NCBI RefSeq assembly: GCF_000003855.2
Contig: NW_003101682.1
Coordinates: 7,455,314-7,519,313, forward strand
DNA: 64,000 bases
Reading direction: 5' to 3'
Origin: Blastomyces gilchristii SLH14081
Lineage: Eukaryota > Ascomycota > Eurotiomycetes > Onygenales > Ajellomycetaceae
Both the position numbers and the translations under genes were made by a program. The notes under the pieces were generated by a model that had not been told where the DNA came from, ran no database searches, and saw only the letters and a program-made list of their open reading frames with translations. Of the stretch, positions 43,996 to 57,999 are shown one piece after another; the stretch's first letter is position 1, and the number at the start of each line of letters is the position of its first letter.

Positions 43996-46682
43996 ATGAA
44001 GCTTCTATTACTCCTGTATCTCGTCTGCTTGGTTCACGCAAACATCATCTTCGAGCATTCCCCTCTTAAGTGTGACCCGATTTTGCCAGCATTTCAGGGA
44101 TGTTTTCGTGGCCAGCACTGTTCGCGGCGTGGAATGTGAGTTGGATGTTTCTTGATCTCTGGACTTTTGACTCGTTAGCGCAGCTGCTAATTTTCACTAT
44201 TGTAGATGTGAGGACGATGATCCGCATGCCTCGGATGGTTCTCAAGTGTCAACAACTCAACCATCATATTTTGCAACAGATAGAGCCGAACCTGCCACTT
44301 CGTCACCCATATTCGATCAGGTGGTATCACAGGAGGGTGGAGATGATACTTGCGATCTACAGAGTGGCGATGGCGACGCCGACGGGAATCGAATCGCGAA
44401 GGGCACATATACTCCAGGCGATTCTCAGTATGTCTGCTTTCCTCTAAGCCCTAATTAGGGAACTCTTCCTGTGAGGCCACATGTCGGAAGATAGCGTGTT
44501 CGAGTCCCAGGTTATAACATGACCACTACTACTCCATAAAGTGGCATGAAAAATAGGAATATAACAGGAATATATCATAGGCAGGCTCTCACATAGTTTT
44601 GTGTCCAAATAAACTGACAATTAGATTGTAGGAACTTGGAACATCCAAGTGAACATGTCATGGCTAGCGCACATAGCCTTCTCTCCACTAGGACCCCCCA
44701 AGGCCCCAAGCCTGCATCAAAGTTATTAACTCGAAAGACATATGATACCAAACTGAGACAAAGGCAGGAACAAGAAAAGCCAGAAGAAGGGTCTAAGGAA
44801 ACCATTGACGGTCTTTGCGGCCCTGACAACGGTAATACCATTTGCGGTGAGTGGCCGGCAGGACCGTGTTGCTCCGCGTACGGTGTAAGTATTCTCATTT
44901 TCGTCGACAGTTTATGATCGAAATTCAGGCTGACACTCTGTTTAAGTTTTGTGGGAACACCTCATCTCATTGTGGCCCTGGCTGTCAGTCAGGGGCATGT
45001 GAGACAGAAAACCTTTTCGAGCTTCTGAGTCCCAGTACCTATCAGCCAGACACGGTTCACGGAACGTTTAAAGTTGTTGGCCAATCCGGGGTTCCCGCAA
45101 TGTCTGCCGCTCTTCTGGCCAATGGTCGGGTTGTATTCGTAGACAAGGTCGAAAACTATACCCAGCTAGTCCTAGACAACGGTCACTATGCGTATTCGTC
45201 TGAATATGATCCGCTGACGAACGAGGTAGTGCCATTGGGCTATAAGGTGAGATTAGGTGCTGCCTCTGTTATCCACTGGTAGGACTAACATCATAATAAT
45301 AGACAAATGCGTTTTGCTCAGGTGGAGTATTTCTAGAAGATGGGCGCCTGATCAACCTTGGTGGAAATGCTCCGTTGGCAATGGACCCTACAGTTGGCGA
45401 TGGATTCCGAGGAATTCGATACCTAACACGACCTTTAGAGGATGGAGGTTGGGACGGAACGCCATGGGATGAACCGGGTAACGAGCTTTCATCGAACAGA
45501 TGGTATGCAAGTGCTCAAATTCTTCGCGATGGAACAGTGTTCGTTGCTTCTGGTAGCCTTAATGGGCTCAATCCTTCCGTGATAGCGAACAACAACCCGA
45601 CATACGAGTTTCTCGATAAAAATGGAATTTCTCATGGCCAGAGCGTCTTATTTCCAATTCTCGAAGAAAACCAACCTTACTACATGTACCCATTCCTACA
45701 TCTTTTGAAGGACGGCACCGTTTTCGTGTTTGTTGCACGGTCAGCTGAAGTTTTCGATGCCTTTGGTCAGGAGACGGTTAAAAAACTGCCAGACCTGCCT
45801 GGTGATTACCGTAGTTATCCAAATACTGGAGGGAGTGTCCTTCTGCCTCTGAGCGCCGCAAATGGATGGGATGATGACATAATAGTATGTGGTGGAGGAG
45901 CATTCGTGGGGATAGCCAGTCCAACGGATCCGACATGTGGACGAATTAAGCCATTGGCGGAGGATCCTCAGTGGGAGCTTGAGCTGATGCCCGAAGGTAG
46001 AGTTATGATAGAAGGTATGATACTTCCTGACGGAAAGATACTTTGGCTCAATGGTTGCAACCGTGGTGCACAAGGATTTGGGATCGCAAGAGACCCGTCC
46101 TTTGACGCATGGATCTATGACCCCGACGCTGCCGTGGGCCGCCGGTGGAGTGTCGGGGGCCAGTCAGAAATCGCACGAATGTACCACTCTGTCGCGCTCG
46201 TTTTGTTAGACGGTACGGTTATGGTTGCGGGATCAAACCCTGTGGAACAACCGGTCCTGGTACCCAATCCCGACATTGAGGAACTAGCATTCGTCACCGA
46301 GTTCAGGGTAGAGATATATACACCTCACTATCTCTTGGACGGAAAAGACAAATTTCGGCCATACGATGTTGAGTTACCTAACAAACGTTTCCCTGCGGAT
46401 AGTAGGCGATTCATGGTGAACTTCAAAGTCAATGGAGAACCCGAAGACCTGCGCGTGGTGCTCTACCATGGTGGGTTCGTTACCCACTCGCTACATATGG
46501 GCCATCGGATGCTATACCTGGATCATGAGGGCTACCATCCTAATCGCATAAGGCAAAGAATTTTGGTTACTATGCCGCCGGATAACAATATTGCGCCGCC
46601 TGGGCCATATGTGGTTTATATTGTGGCGGATGGGGTGCCGAGCGTTGGACAGTTTGTGATGGTTGAATGCAGCGTTAATTAG
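43996..46682 (+). CDS. Secreted copper-radical oxidase (glyoxal oxidase-like, AA5) with chitin-binding CBM18
   Basis: This is probably a secreted copper-radical oxidase that oxidises aldehydes or alcohols and releases H2O2. Five exons, 43996-44135, 44206-44427, 44632-44884, 44947-45246 and 45303-46682, join in frame to 764 aa. A signal peptide (MKLLLLLYLVCLVHA) is followed by a low-complexity linker, then a hevein-type chitin-binding domain split by intron 3 (LCGPDNGNTIC, CCSAYG, CGNTSSHCGPGC, about residues 185-225). The catalytic part follows: NAFCSGGVFLEDGRLINLGG with the likely cross-link Cys, RWYASAQILRDGT with its partner Tyr, RMYHSVALVLLDGTVMVAGSNP with the axial Tyr and copper His, and HGGFVTHSLHMGHR with the second copper His. 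A C-terminal DUF1929 domain ends the protein. All expected copper and radical residues are present. Substrate unknown. Confidence 0.9.
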
Positions 46683-48392
46683 GGAATTAAGTTAGAGGGG
46701 AAATGGAAGATGGTGATTCCCTTCTTCTATTATTTTCGTTGCTTCTCACTTCCATTTGCGTTTCACTCGCCTTCTTTTTTTTCCTTCATCTTCAATCTTC
46801 AAGGGTATGGGTTTGCTTGAACGTTATGGTTTCTTCTGTATCTTTCTCTTGGCGAATATTATGCGGGTAAGGAACACTCCAGCAGTCTTTTAGTTTACTA
46901 GAGATACCCAAATAGTCTACGACAAAAGTCATCGATTTTCTTATTACCCCCTCCCTCAATGGCGGTGGTAAGTCATCCGGAGTTCATGAATGTATTTTAT
47001 ACTTCCTAGTTGGAAGGTTTTCTCCTTCCGTACTATGCAAGTTCAGAGCAATCGGAAAATGGATGATCCGCTTTTCGGCAAATTCTCTTACTTCCACGAC
47101 TCGGACTTGTTTAAATATGCATCCATACTCTGAACCATGTTTGGGAAGCCAGTTGCTTTCTCAATTTTCTTCTTTGAGTATTCTACCCATTGAATGTTTA
47201 CTATTTATCTTTTCTTTCTACGGGATTCTGCATTTGTGAATATGACGGGAGCATGCTGTATTTGAAGGATATTTTTCTTAGCCTCTTGCTACAAGCAGTG
47301 TAGCATCAGACTGCGTGCACAGATATGTAATAACATACAATACGGAGCCTTTGGGAGCAAGACAGGAGAGACATATCTCATCCTTTGAAAAGCGCATTTT
47401 CAGCTTTATTTTTGTGGTGCCTTTGTATAGATATGTATTAAGAAGTTTCTGGCATGAGGGGAGTGGTATGATGGTATGGCAACGATATGTCAGGGAGACG
47501 ACTTATGCATATTTAAAGCCTTTTCAATTTTTTTTTTTTTTTTCTGTAACAACAGCAACAGAAGAACTAAAAGAAATAAACACACACAACACACACAACA
47601 CACACAATCATAACAAAATAGCGTGTTGTGTTTTTCTCTCTTCACTCTGTTGCCCCTTCGCCAGCCCTCATCTACTCCCTTTCACTGCTTTATATCCAGT
47701 TCCTCCCTCTGCATACTTCGAACGGGAAGAACCTGCTCATCCCACTTTCAAATTTCTCCATTGGGCACATTTGTGTCGTATTCTACTGTTGTTGCCCTTC
47801 AGGCCATCATCAGTAGATTAATCTCCACAGCTCAGCTCGACGTTGTCATCTTGAAGTCTAGTAAGTGTGTGTTCCTGTTTTACTAGCTTTTAAGTTAATG
47901 TATGACCATCCATCCCATGTTCTATTATCCCGCACTCCTTTCAGCTCTTTTCATGGACCAAGGATAGACATGGTCTGCATTAATTGTGTCTTTTAAAGCT
48001 GTCCTCGATCTTCGCGTTGGTTTTGGAATCTTGCTTTTATTTTCGTGTTCGGCGGGATATGTTTCGTCTCTAAGTCGCAAGGCGCCCTAGAGCAAAAGCC
48101 GCTGGGTGCGAGGTCTGTCTATTTACCGAATTTACTATCCTCGCAAGGCCTACTGGGTTGAAGTTTGGTGCAGTTCCAGTGTCTGGCGTTTTGCACCGCT
48201 TTTTGTTTATTCTGGGTTGTTGTGGTTGTTTTTTTGCATTGTTGTGGGCGTCGTTTCATCCCCATTTCACCCCCTATTTTCCTTACTGTTGAAGATACCA
48301 CCGCTAGACAGTCGATCATTAAACTGACTATTCCTCTAGACCCTATAGTCCGACTCCCCTCCATACTATTGAGACCAGACACACTTCCAAAA
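46683..48392. other. Intergenic region and helicase leader
   Basis: No supported gene. The plus frame 47315-47821 begins in sequence with no domain and runs into a pyrimidine-rich segment (47635-47830). It is probably leader or promoter of the helicase gene, since CT-rich stretches are common upstream of highly expressed fungal genes. ACACAA repeats lie at 47580-47608. Confidence 0.5.
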
Positions 48393-50566
<2,174 letters not shown>

Positions 50567-51634
50567 AACCCCGGAAATGATGATAGTTGGTGGATGTGGC
50601 TCTGTTCTTGAGTGACTAGTATTCGCATTGAGCATAGGTGAAAAAGCGTTAAGGTATCTCCATGAAGTTGGTGTCTTTCATTCACATATTAGCTTGAGTC
50701 ATACCACTCATTACAGCTACGATCGCGCTATCCCAAACGCCAACAAAATAGCGTACTTTATTCTTTATTTCAATGCCCTGTCAAATGGGCTTAGTAAAGA
50801 AGGGAATTTAAAAAAAAAAAGAAAAAAACTTCTCAGATTCTGCTTTGTTGTTTTAAAATCCACAATTCTTCTATTAAGTTTATTTCATGCATTTCTCATT
50901 TCTCTCATTTAATAAAAAATTAAAATTTTCTTAATAAATTCAGTATGTTATAAAATTAATAAATAATTATATATTTCTCTATTACTTTTTATTTTATTTC
51001 TCTCTATATTTTAATTATTATTATTGTGAATTAACAAAAATAAAAGAAAAAAAAATTTAAAATTTTTTAAAATATTACAAGTTAAAAAGTGTATTTTATA
51101 ATTTTTACTTATTTTTATAATTTATATAAATTTTAATATAAATTTTAAATTATTTTATTCAATATTAATTTATAATATATCAGATTCTCTCTACAGGCTG
51201 ACTGCTTCTGTCTAAGCAAGATATTCACTGATTACTTAATAAATGCCTATTATATATAAAAAGCTATATAATAGATAGATCTTGATAATATAATTAACTA
51301 CTATATTATATTATCTTTATCAGATTATATCTCTTTTATATATAAGAATTCACTTTAATTTGCTATATTATTACACTTCATACTTTTAAATTAAAGACTT
51401 AATTATAATTTTAAAACACTGTATTAGTGATTCTGCAGTCACTTATTATAAATTAAATTAAAAAGAACTCTATTAATTTTAAAATTAATTAAGTTACTAT
51501 GAACTTCTATAATAAGTCTGCAAGCAATCTCTGCATTTTTATATAAATAAAAGTATAAACAGTGAATATATCTCTGTAAGCAGCTTCACTGTTAAAGATA
51601 ATACTGTCTTACTTAAATCTGTGTTAATCACTAG
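50567..51634. other. Transition into AT-rich block; possible copia LTR or leader
   Basis: Normal sequence ends at about 50870, after the helicase 3' region and an A-rich stretch at 50809-50826. From 51185 the sequence is repeat-like. As it leads into the copia gag start near 52254 and a MITE sits in it, 51185-51634 is probably the copia LTR or leader, but no second LTR lies in the window to confirm it. 50880-51185 is low-complexity A/T. Confidence 0.4.
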
Positions 51635-52140
51635 TAGACTAGCTGCTGAGACTATGAATTTCACATTTGATCTCATTTAGTCTGATCTCATACATTTCTT
51701 AGCATGAATTCTGCTGAGACTAGTTATTAAAAAAACATGCAAAGTAACTATATATCAGATCTTAAAATGAAATCATGACTTGAAAAAAATAAGAAAGTGA
51801 TCTCATTTAATTTCATTTAGTTTCATTCTTGATATAAAGTTACTATTTTTAAACATTTTAAGGTTTTTTTTAGACTATTATTAATTTTTTAAAAAGTAAC
51901 ACTTTTTAATAACACTTAAATGAGATTTAAAGTCATTTAAAGCAATAAAAATAATTTAAATTCAGAAGTGAAAATCATGATCTCATTTGAAAAATGTAAT
52001 AAGAGTAGACAGTAAGTCTCACTAAGAGAGTATGAAACTACTATCTATTATTAAAACTATGTAATAAAATCAGTTAAATTGATAATAAGACTATTAAAAA
52101 ATCTGATTCTGATTTCAGATACGGTCACACGGTCAGTCTA
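51635..52140 (+). mobile_element. hAT-derived MITE, copy 3 (506 bp)
   Basis: The ends are TAGACTAGCTG and CAGTCTA, flanked by a perfect 8-bp duplication ATCACTAG (51627-51634 and 52141-52148). It lies just upstream of the copia coding remnant and has no coding capacity. Confidence 0.92.
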
Positions 52141-54861
52141 ATCACTAGAAGCAGAAGATATCTGACACAGTTAATATATATATATAATACCTCTGAATAA
52201 GAGCTGCTTGAGCTGCAATTACCATCTCAGATAGCTTAAAAGATACGAATTAAAATGAATACAGAATATAACATAAGTTCAAGAGAGAGAGAAGATCTTC
52301 TCTTAATAGAACACTTTATACTCACTTAAGATAGTCTTAATCAAGATAGTCTTATTAATGAAATCACTGAAATAATGACATACTTTACTTATTTACAAGA
52401 GACAGAATTTTCTGAAGCAGATACAGTGAAAATTATGTGTAAGTAATAATTATAGAAGTAGAGAATAAATTTCAATCTCATTATAAATTCAGCTGTCAGA
52501 ATAGATAAGTTCTATAAATTCAAGAATAATTACAGTTATATTAAATGAAAATTATTACAAAGCTCTCAGAACTGAAAGACTATGATATCTAATATTATGA
52601 AATTAAATTAAAAGCAGTTTTAATTGACACATTTCACATTCTTACAGATGAAATTGATAATCTTGTTCATTATAAGACAGTTGTCAGATCAAATGATAAT
52701 AAGAAGAAAATATCAGTGAAAGAAGCTGAAAATAAAAAGAGAAAGAAAAAGAACAAGAATGATAATAACAAAGCAAAACTTATTAAGATAAGCAAGCTCA
52801 GATCACAGTAAATTAATTACAGTAGAAGAAGAAATATATTCAATCTTTATTACAAGAACATGTTTAATACAGTGATAAAGTGTAAGTATTACATCTGCTA
52901 TAAATATGATGAAACTGATTACTTTTTTAAGAACTGAAAAAATCAATTATTAGAATATTAAAGAATCAACTGTTCTATAATTGAATATTATACTGAAAAT
53001 AATGCAACATTCTTTATCAGTGAAAAGAACTTTAACTTTATATTAACTGTAAAAGCTCTATCTGCTGCTACAGTCTGTAGAGATTCTCTATAATACTTAC
53101 ATACTACAGCTTTCTACACTATGACATCTGATAGAAGTGTCTTTAAATATATACACACTTTAAATAATAAAGAAGAACTTGACTCTGCAGAAGAAATCAA
53201 TGATGAGCTGATTACACTCACTGATATTGATAAGATCTGTATTTATATAAATGAAATGAAATTGAATCTGCTGAATGTTTACTACTTATCAGTAGTCTTC
53301 TATAATCTCTTAAGCTTCAGTCAGCTTGTTAATAAAGAATTTAACTTTGAACTTCTACAAGATAAAAATAACTACATCATTGATTTTGAAATAATTAATG
53401 CATATAATTAACACTTCTATACTGTGAAAACAAATTATTATATCTATTCTATTCATAGTATCTGTGAAGCTGTTCTAGCTGCAGTTGCACAGACATCTCT
53501 GAATTACAATAATATACTTTTTACATAGCATGTTCATCTAGAACATCTGAATATCACTGATATTTAATAACTGATAAAAGATCTCATCTCTGATATTACA
53601 ATTAAAAGAGACTCTGAAATGCTGTTCTGTGAGATCTGCAAACTTGTAAAAGTTAAGAAGAAGATCTCACAGATCTCTATAATAAGAGAAAACATCTGCA
53701 GTACTTATCTTTACTTTGATATTATAGAAGACAGTGAATTCTTTGACACTCTTAATAATTTTTCTTTATCTCTTCAAGACTACAGATATCTACTTCTTAT
53801 AATGAATGATATCACATGTTATAAGACTGCATATTTTCTCAAGAACAAAGATCAGCTACTGAATGTTATTAATTTTCATCTTAAATATCTTCAGAATCTG
53901 AATATAAAAGTTATATTTACACATTCTGATGAAGCTGCTGAAATAAGTGATTAATAGACATAAGCAGTTCTCACTGAATTCAGTGTTAAATAAGAGTTAA
54001 CAGAGCTTCATATCTTTAATTAAGATAATAGTGCAGAATAGTTCATTTAAACTGTTATTTTAAAAGCATATATTATAATGATATAAGCAGGTCTATCAGT
54101 CAAGCTATGAACAGAGACTGTGTTTACAGTGATACTATACATTAACATAGTCTTAATGAGCATTCTATTATTTTCAGACACAATTCAACTGAAGAACTGA
54201 ATCTTACTAACTCTCTATAAAGTATGAGAAGACAGACTGTTCTCACAGAGCAGTGACTTACAGGCAGTTAAATCATCTGTTTACATTCTCAAAGAAGATT
54301 CTTAAAAAGATTATAACAAGTTTATCAAACACAGTGAATAAATAATTCTAATTGAATATTATAGTAAAATGATATATAGAATATGAAATCTTATAAAAGA
54401 TGAAATTATTATATTCAGCAGTGTGAAATTCAATAAGAATGTTATACTATCACAGCTAGTAAGCTCAGCACTTGATAATTATAACATAATTAATATATCT
54501 TATATACTGACTACAGACATTCTCACTTATAATAATTATCTTTATATTAACTCATCACTAATGTCTGTATCTCTGCAGAAAGAGTTTCTCTCTGTATAGA
54601 TATTAGTTAAGAATATCTCTCTTTCATTTATTACTATAATCACAGGCTGCAAAGTTAAATATCTCTGAAAGAAAGTTAGTAAGAAGTCATCTGCAACTCT
54701 AAAAAGATACAGAAGATCTCAGAAAAATATTATAACTTTCAATCTTATTACTCTGAAGATATTCAGTGTTATTGAATTTCAACTCTATTATATATTCAAG
54801 ATCTGTATCACACAAAAATTATTATAAGTCTTATTATATATGCAATACTATATTATTCACA

Positions 54862-55510
54862 GCTGAACAACAAGCGCTCCACCACAAACTCGCTCAATTT
54901 TTCGAATAAGAACCCGCCGATAGATCCATCGAAAAGCCCTCGATCATACGAGCATTTTGACCCCATCGCCGACCGCATACCCCGTGTGGTGGTGGAGTTA
55001 TCCAGCCAAACGTTGAACCAGACATTGTTCGAAACTCCTGTGTGGGATTATCCCCCGTTCACCCCTACCACACCACAACCCTGGGCCAAATTGCCATACA
55101 AATTGTAAGGTGAAGAGACCTAACCATATGCGCCAATCTTCTCGATTTTGGAAGATCCCCGACCTGTATTTGTGAAGATATCTGAGAAGCACCTTCCACG
55201 AAAACCCTGTCTATCTTTGATGTTCCAAAACATCAACGCCAAGTCCCACCCACGTACCGCCCTTCCCAATCTGGCCCACCTCCGGCAGAAAAATACAAAA
55301 AGATACCTCGGCAATAGTATCAAGCACATAATCAACAGACACATCTGAAGTGCATCCTCCGCGAAAAACCCTCTCTGTCTTTGATGTACCAAGACATCAA
55401 CACCAAGTCCCACCCTTGTACCACCCCTCCCGATCTGGCCCATCCCCAGCAGAAAAATACAAAGAGATACCTCAGCAACTGTACTTGATACATAATCAGC
55501 AGACACAATA
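54862..55510. repeat. CpG-rich island with 163-bp tandem duplication in the LINE 5' leader
   Basis: About 650 bp of normal composition (many CpG and CC/GG) lies between CpG-less sequences. Two tandem units of about 163 bp (55181-55343 and 55344-55506) share most positions, including TTTGATGTNCCAANACATCAAC and CAGAAAAATACAAA-type stretches. The minus strand is open for 128 codons (55120-55506), but the frame simply follows the duplication and has no recognised domain. It starts 47 bp from the LINE 5' border, so it may be the LINE promoter/leader or a later insertion. Confidence 0.7.
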
Positions 55511-56430
55511 ACTATAATTAACTCTATATTGATATAATCATTGACAAAGTCTTCTATTTTGAGATATAAATAATCAGTTTCTCTACATTCTGCTGATAAT
55601 ATTTACATTATTATATAGAAACAGACTTATATTCTCTATAATATCAAGACTCTGAAGAGGAAAAGTCTTGATAGAGAGTATATAATAGTGCATATCTTAG
55701 CAGTTTCTATCTCATTCTTCTGCAGCAGTTAATGCAAAAAAAAGATCTTAGAAATAGTTTTTTACTTCTCTTGAAAAAGTAAGGTGTTTTTCTCTGAGTT
55801 TTATACAATATTCTTACAAAGAATTAAAAACAGAGTTGTTTTCTGTCATAATTTCATATTCTTTTAAGTAAGAATTACTTTTTCAGTGACTGAAGAGCTT
55901 TCATTAATACTGAATTCTTTTTTACACTCTTTATTAACTGATTTGAGTTGCACACTTGTTGTGTGAGAAGAATTGAATGATTTAAAATAAAATTAAATAG
56001 TTTTAATCAATTTCTCTGTAAAAAATTGATTTATTTTTTATCAGTTTTTCTCTCAAAAACTGTCATATTATCTGATTTATTATCAATTGATATCATACTT
56101 TTCCTCACTGTATCTCAAGAAAGAGATTGTAAAGATTATATTGATTTATCTTAAAAATCAATTTTAGTTTATTAGATTCTCTTTAAAAATCTAATCTAGT
56201 TACTGAACTAGTGTGAAAAAAATCAGGTGTTTTATATATAAAAGTCTGTTATTCTTCTTTTGAAATAGTCTGACTAACTTTTCAATTGAAAACAGACTTA
56301 GAAACCTCTTAATTGAAACAGTCTGACCAACTTTTCAATTCAAAAGAGTTTAATAAATATCTTAATTGAATTAGTCTGATCAACTTTTCATTGAGTAAGA
56401 ATAATAAGTTCAAAAGTACACTCAGTTGAT

Positions 56431-57750
56431 GTGAAAAAGAATACTTTCTCAAATACTATTTCTGAGATTGAAATTCTGAAGAGAAGAAAGAAAGAAGAAA
56501 TAGAGAAACAACAAGTTCTTGAAATACAGAAACTTGAAAAAGTAAGTAAAATTCTTGAAAAGCAGTGTCTGAGTGAGATGAATAAAGAAGTTCTGTTAAT
56601 TCTTCATACTCAGACTAGACAACTATAGAAAGTGATTAAGTTCAAACTTAAAATTTCAAACACAGTTCTAAAAACTTTGAAAATTCTTAATACAATTACT
56701 GACTCTTCAGTTTGCTCTTCTTTCTTTTCTACTTCTTCTTCTTCTTCTTCTTTAAATCAGAAGAAAACATATGCTCAAGCAGCTGAATCTGCTGTCTCTA
56801 AACCTGCTATCTCTAAATCTGCTGTCTCAAAACCTGCTCAAAATTCTGAGAAAACTGAGAAGAATACTGCTCATACTTCTATTGATAGAAGAGTGAGGAA
56901 AAAAATGTAAAAAGAGAAAAATCTTCAAATCTTCAGAAATAGAAGACTTATTTTCAAAGTCTTAAATCAGAACATCTTGCAGAGAAATAAGCTAAACTCA
57001 AGTCTCATTTTCAGAATTAGAAATGAAATCAATCAGCAGTTCTTTTCTCAGTTAATGACTGATATTAAAGTACAAAAATCAGTTATAGCTTTAATTGAGT
57101 CATTCTTCTTTGAAAACTTCATCATTCTGATCACAATGTCCGAATTCAGTGCAGAATTCCTTATTCAGAATGAGAATCTCTGAAAATCAGCAGTAGAATC
57201 TCTGTTAAACATAACAATTCTATCTGAGAGAGATGAAAAGTGAGATAAATTCATTCTTTATAATATTTCAGTTGAAATCTTTGACTGTGAGAAAGGAATG
57301 CTACTTCTCAAAAATGAATTGAAAGAATACAATTCTATTCAACTGAGAAAAGAGTCTGTATTACTTAATTCAATTGAGTTCAGATAGAGTAGAAGAAATG
57401 TCTCTGTTCTAGTGTATACAAAGACACTTGAATAATCAAGAATCTCTGAAGTAAGAGTAGCAGATTTAAAAATGAGAGTTCATGAATACAAAGACTCAAG
57501 AATGAATCTCAAAGCTCAAACACAGTGTTCAAACTATCAAAGATATGAATACTTTACAATCTCTTGTTTCAGAGACTCAAAATGCGCATTCTATGCTAGA
57601 GATCATAAAACTAGTGAGCATAAATATGAAACATGCTTAAAAAGAGATGAAATATGTCAATATACTCTGCTTAAGTGCTTCAATTGCAAAGAAAAATATG
57701 CATCTAGCTCAAAAGAATGTGTATTTACTTTAAGAACTCAGAAGAACTGA
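56431..57750 (+). pseudogene. LINE ORF1 (gag-like, CCHC zinc knuckles), mutated
   Basis: Open pieces 56431-56628, 56632-56910, 56977-57183 and 57472-57750 all share one frame and are separated by point stops. The N-terminal part is Glu/Lys-rich coiled coil, the middle Ser-rich with SAVSKPA repeats, and the C-terminus has Cys/His knuckles (CSNYQRYEYFTISC, CAFYARDHKTSEHKYETC, CFNCKEKYASSSKEC). It would bind the LINE RNA. Confidence 0.8.
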
Positions 57751-57999
57751 AGAAAAGATAAAGCTTAAAGTGAATCTAAAACTGAAGAGAAAAGTCAAGC
57801 TAGTAAATCTATAACTGTAAACTTAAAAAGAAGAAATTCTCAACTATCTAGATCTTCAAACTTCAATTCTCCAGCTAAGTGTAAATAGAATTTGAATTCT
57901 TAAACTTCTGTTAAGATTAGAGAATTGAGAAATGACTCTGATGATAAACTAGATATAATGTAAGCAGTTGAGATTCCTACTTTTCAAAATAGTTATAAT

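Noticed and set aside
43313..43999. 228-codon plus-strand open frame
   Set aside because: No domain, antisense frames of similar quality, ends at the oxidase start; composition does not suggest coding.
44500..44520. GTTCGAGTCCCAG resembling a tRNA B-box
   Set aside because: No T-stem pairing or A-box at the right distance; it lies in intron 2 of the oxidase gene.
47315..47821. 168-codon plus-strand open frame
   Set aside because: No domain, runs through homopolymer and CT-rich leader sequence upstream of the helicase gene.
55120..55506. 128-codon minus-strand frame with an internal repeat
   Set aside because: Openness follows from the 163-bp tandem duplication; no homology or start context recognised.
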